In this document: positions 46,284-47,072 of the stretch, piece after piece
Layout of the letters: each line of letters begins with the position of its first letter
Numbering within the stretch: the stretch's first letter is position 1
Origin: Deltaproteobacteria bacterium Ga0077550
GTDB lineage: Bacteria > Myxococcota_A > Polyangia > Nannocystales > Nannocystaceae
NCBI GenBank assembly: GCA_001464385.1
Contig: LNFB01000069.1
Coordinates: 1-47,072 of the forward strand
DNA: 47,072 nt
Reading direction: 5' to 3'
Notes under the pieces: model-generated
The model's input: only the letters and a program-made list of their open reading frames with translations
Told to the model about the DNA's origin: nothing
Databases searched by the model: none
Program-made: the position numbers and the translations under genes

Positions 46284-47072
46284 GTGACGAGGATGACCAC
46301 GCGCGCGACGGTTCGCCTGTCGACGCGATGTGACAACGCGTGCCGCTTCTGCGCGCAGGCGGGCGTGGAGGCGCGGGATGTCGCGGACGCGGCGTGGGAG
46401 GAGGCGTTGGTGCAGGCGCGGGGGCGCGGCGCGGACGAGGTGACGTTCGTCGGGGGGGAGCCGCTGCTGGTGCAGGGGCTGGAGCGAGCGATCGCGCGGG
46501 CGCGGGAGTTGGGGTTCCGGGCGATCGGCGTGCAGAGCAACGGGTGGGCGCTCGGCGAGCCGCGGCGGGTCGAGGGATTGCGCGCGGCTGGGCTGACGGA
46601 CGTGCACCTGTCGGTGCATGGGGGCAGGGCGGCGGTGCACGACTATCACGTGGGGCGCGACGGCGCGTTCGAGCGGATCGTGGTGGCGTTGGGGGAGCTG
46701 CGGCGGTGCGGCGTGGTGGTGGTAGTGCGGACGGTGCTGACGCGATCGAATGCGCGGGTCATCGGCGAGCTACCGGCGTGGCTCGGCGGTCATGGCGTGC
46801 GCGCGTGGGGGATCGCGGTGCCACGGGTGGCCGGCGGGGCGGCGCGGGAATTCGATCGCGTGGTGCCGCGATTGGGGGTCGCGGTGCCGTTCGCGTTGCA
46901 TGCGTTGGATCGGGCGCGGCGGATCGGGATCGCGGTGGGGGTGATCGGGGCGCCGCGGTGTGTGCTCGGGCCGTGGGATCGGGCGAGGATTTCGGAGGGG
47001 GAGGGCGGAGAGGGCGATGGCGGTGGTGCGTTCGGGGAGGTTTGTGCGGGGTGCTCGGGGAGGGCGGGGTGC
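46284..47072 (+). CDS. radical SAM enzyme with C-terminal SPASM-like cysteines, 3' truncated by window edge
   Basis: The frame is open from a GTG at 46284 (alternative ATG 46293) to the last base. RCDNACRFC is the CX3CX2C motif for the SAM-binding [4Fe-4S] cluster, and VGGEPLL is the GGEP SAM-binding motif. SVHGG and VVVVVRTVLTRSNA fit the barrel strands. Towards the end GAPRCVLGPWD and VCAGCSGRAGC add cysteines in a SPASM/twitch-like arrangement, which often marks peptide- or protein-modifying enzymes. The C-terminus lies outside the window. GAGGG 5-6 nt before the GTG supports that start. Glycine, arginine and alanine codons are unusually G-ending. Confidence 0.85.
   Translation, partial: MTRMTTRATVRLSTRCDNACRFCAQAGVEARDVADAAWEEALVQARGRGADEVTFVGGEPLLVQGLERAIARARELGFRAIGVQSNGWALGEPRRVEGLRAAGLTDVHLSVHGGRAAVHDYHVGRDGAFERIVVALGELRRCGVVVVVRTVLTRSNARVIGELPAWLGGHGVRAWGIAVPRVAGGAAREFDRVVPRLGVAVPFALHALDRARRIGIAVGVIGAPRCVLGPWDRARISEGEGGEGDGGGAFGEVCAGCSGRAGC

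Overview
The window reads as a chromosomal segment of a high-GC myxobacterium-like organism, most likely of the Nannocystaceae type. Nearly every third codon position is G or C. There are two large eukaryote-like Ser/Thr kinases with TPR arrays, lipoproteins with Gly/Ser/Thr/Ala-rich linkers after the lipobox, and an elongation factor G of the mitochondrial/spirochaete/delta-proteobacterial subtype. The taxon is inferred from these traits, not proven.

Positions 1-7.0 kb form an accessory island that looks like a decaying defence locus. It holds a RecG-like/AlbA_2 ATP-binding regulator (5' end outside the window), a cluster of seven decamer repeats, a stump of an SNF2-type helicase (DISARM DrmD-like N-terminus) cut just before its Walker A motif, an intact pair (537-aa unknown protein plus 847-aa phospholipase-D nuclease-like protein), two small ORFs, and a decapitated metzincin protease at the right border. 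From 7.1 to 12.0 kb the content is housekeeping: an SDR epimerase, aspartate-semialdehyde dehydrogenase, a DUF2071 protein and transketolase.

From 12.0 to 19.1 kb lie a STAS-domain protein, a short three-haem-motif exported cytochrome, and a compact biosynthetic-looking pair on the minus strand: a class V PLP enzyme downstream of a fusion of an ABBA/DMATS-type prenyltransferase with a haem-oxygenase-like diiron oxidase. Divergent from it are a FIST sensor protein and a 68-aa partner. From 19.1 to 35.5 kb the content is mainly signalling: a two-component hybrid kinase split by an apparent one-base deletion, a lipoprotein PHP phosphoesterase coupled to a truncated haemoglobin, a beta-propeller lipoprotein, a TPR kinase with seven exact 126-bp repeats, an MFS exporter, an ECF-type sigma factor divergent from a kinase that carries a ZAS anti-sigma zinc motif, and an unknown lipoprotein.

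Positions 35.5-38.0 kb contain the most striking locus. A minus-strand operon encodes two paralogous small secreted peptides (94 and 95 aa), a DUF5819 protein and an HTTM protein. It has the architecture of an Sdp (sporulation-delaying-protein) toxin maturation system. Each peptide gene is followed within 10-12 nt by a strong GC-rich hairpin. The rest of the window holds a bacterial PH-domain protein, a bile-acid/sodium symporter-family protein, the mitochondrial-type EF-G, an exported TldD/TldE-like pair (the TldD gene also carries an apparent one-base deletion), and a Tat-type small protein followed by a radical SAM enzyme that runs off the right edge.

Two independent single-base frameshifts in otherwise intact long genes suggest residual assembly indels. 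Reads should be checked before either gene is called a pseudogene.
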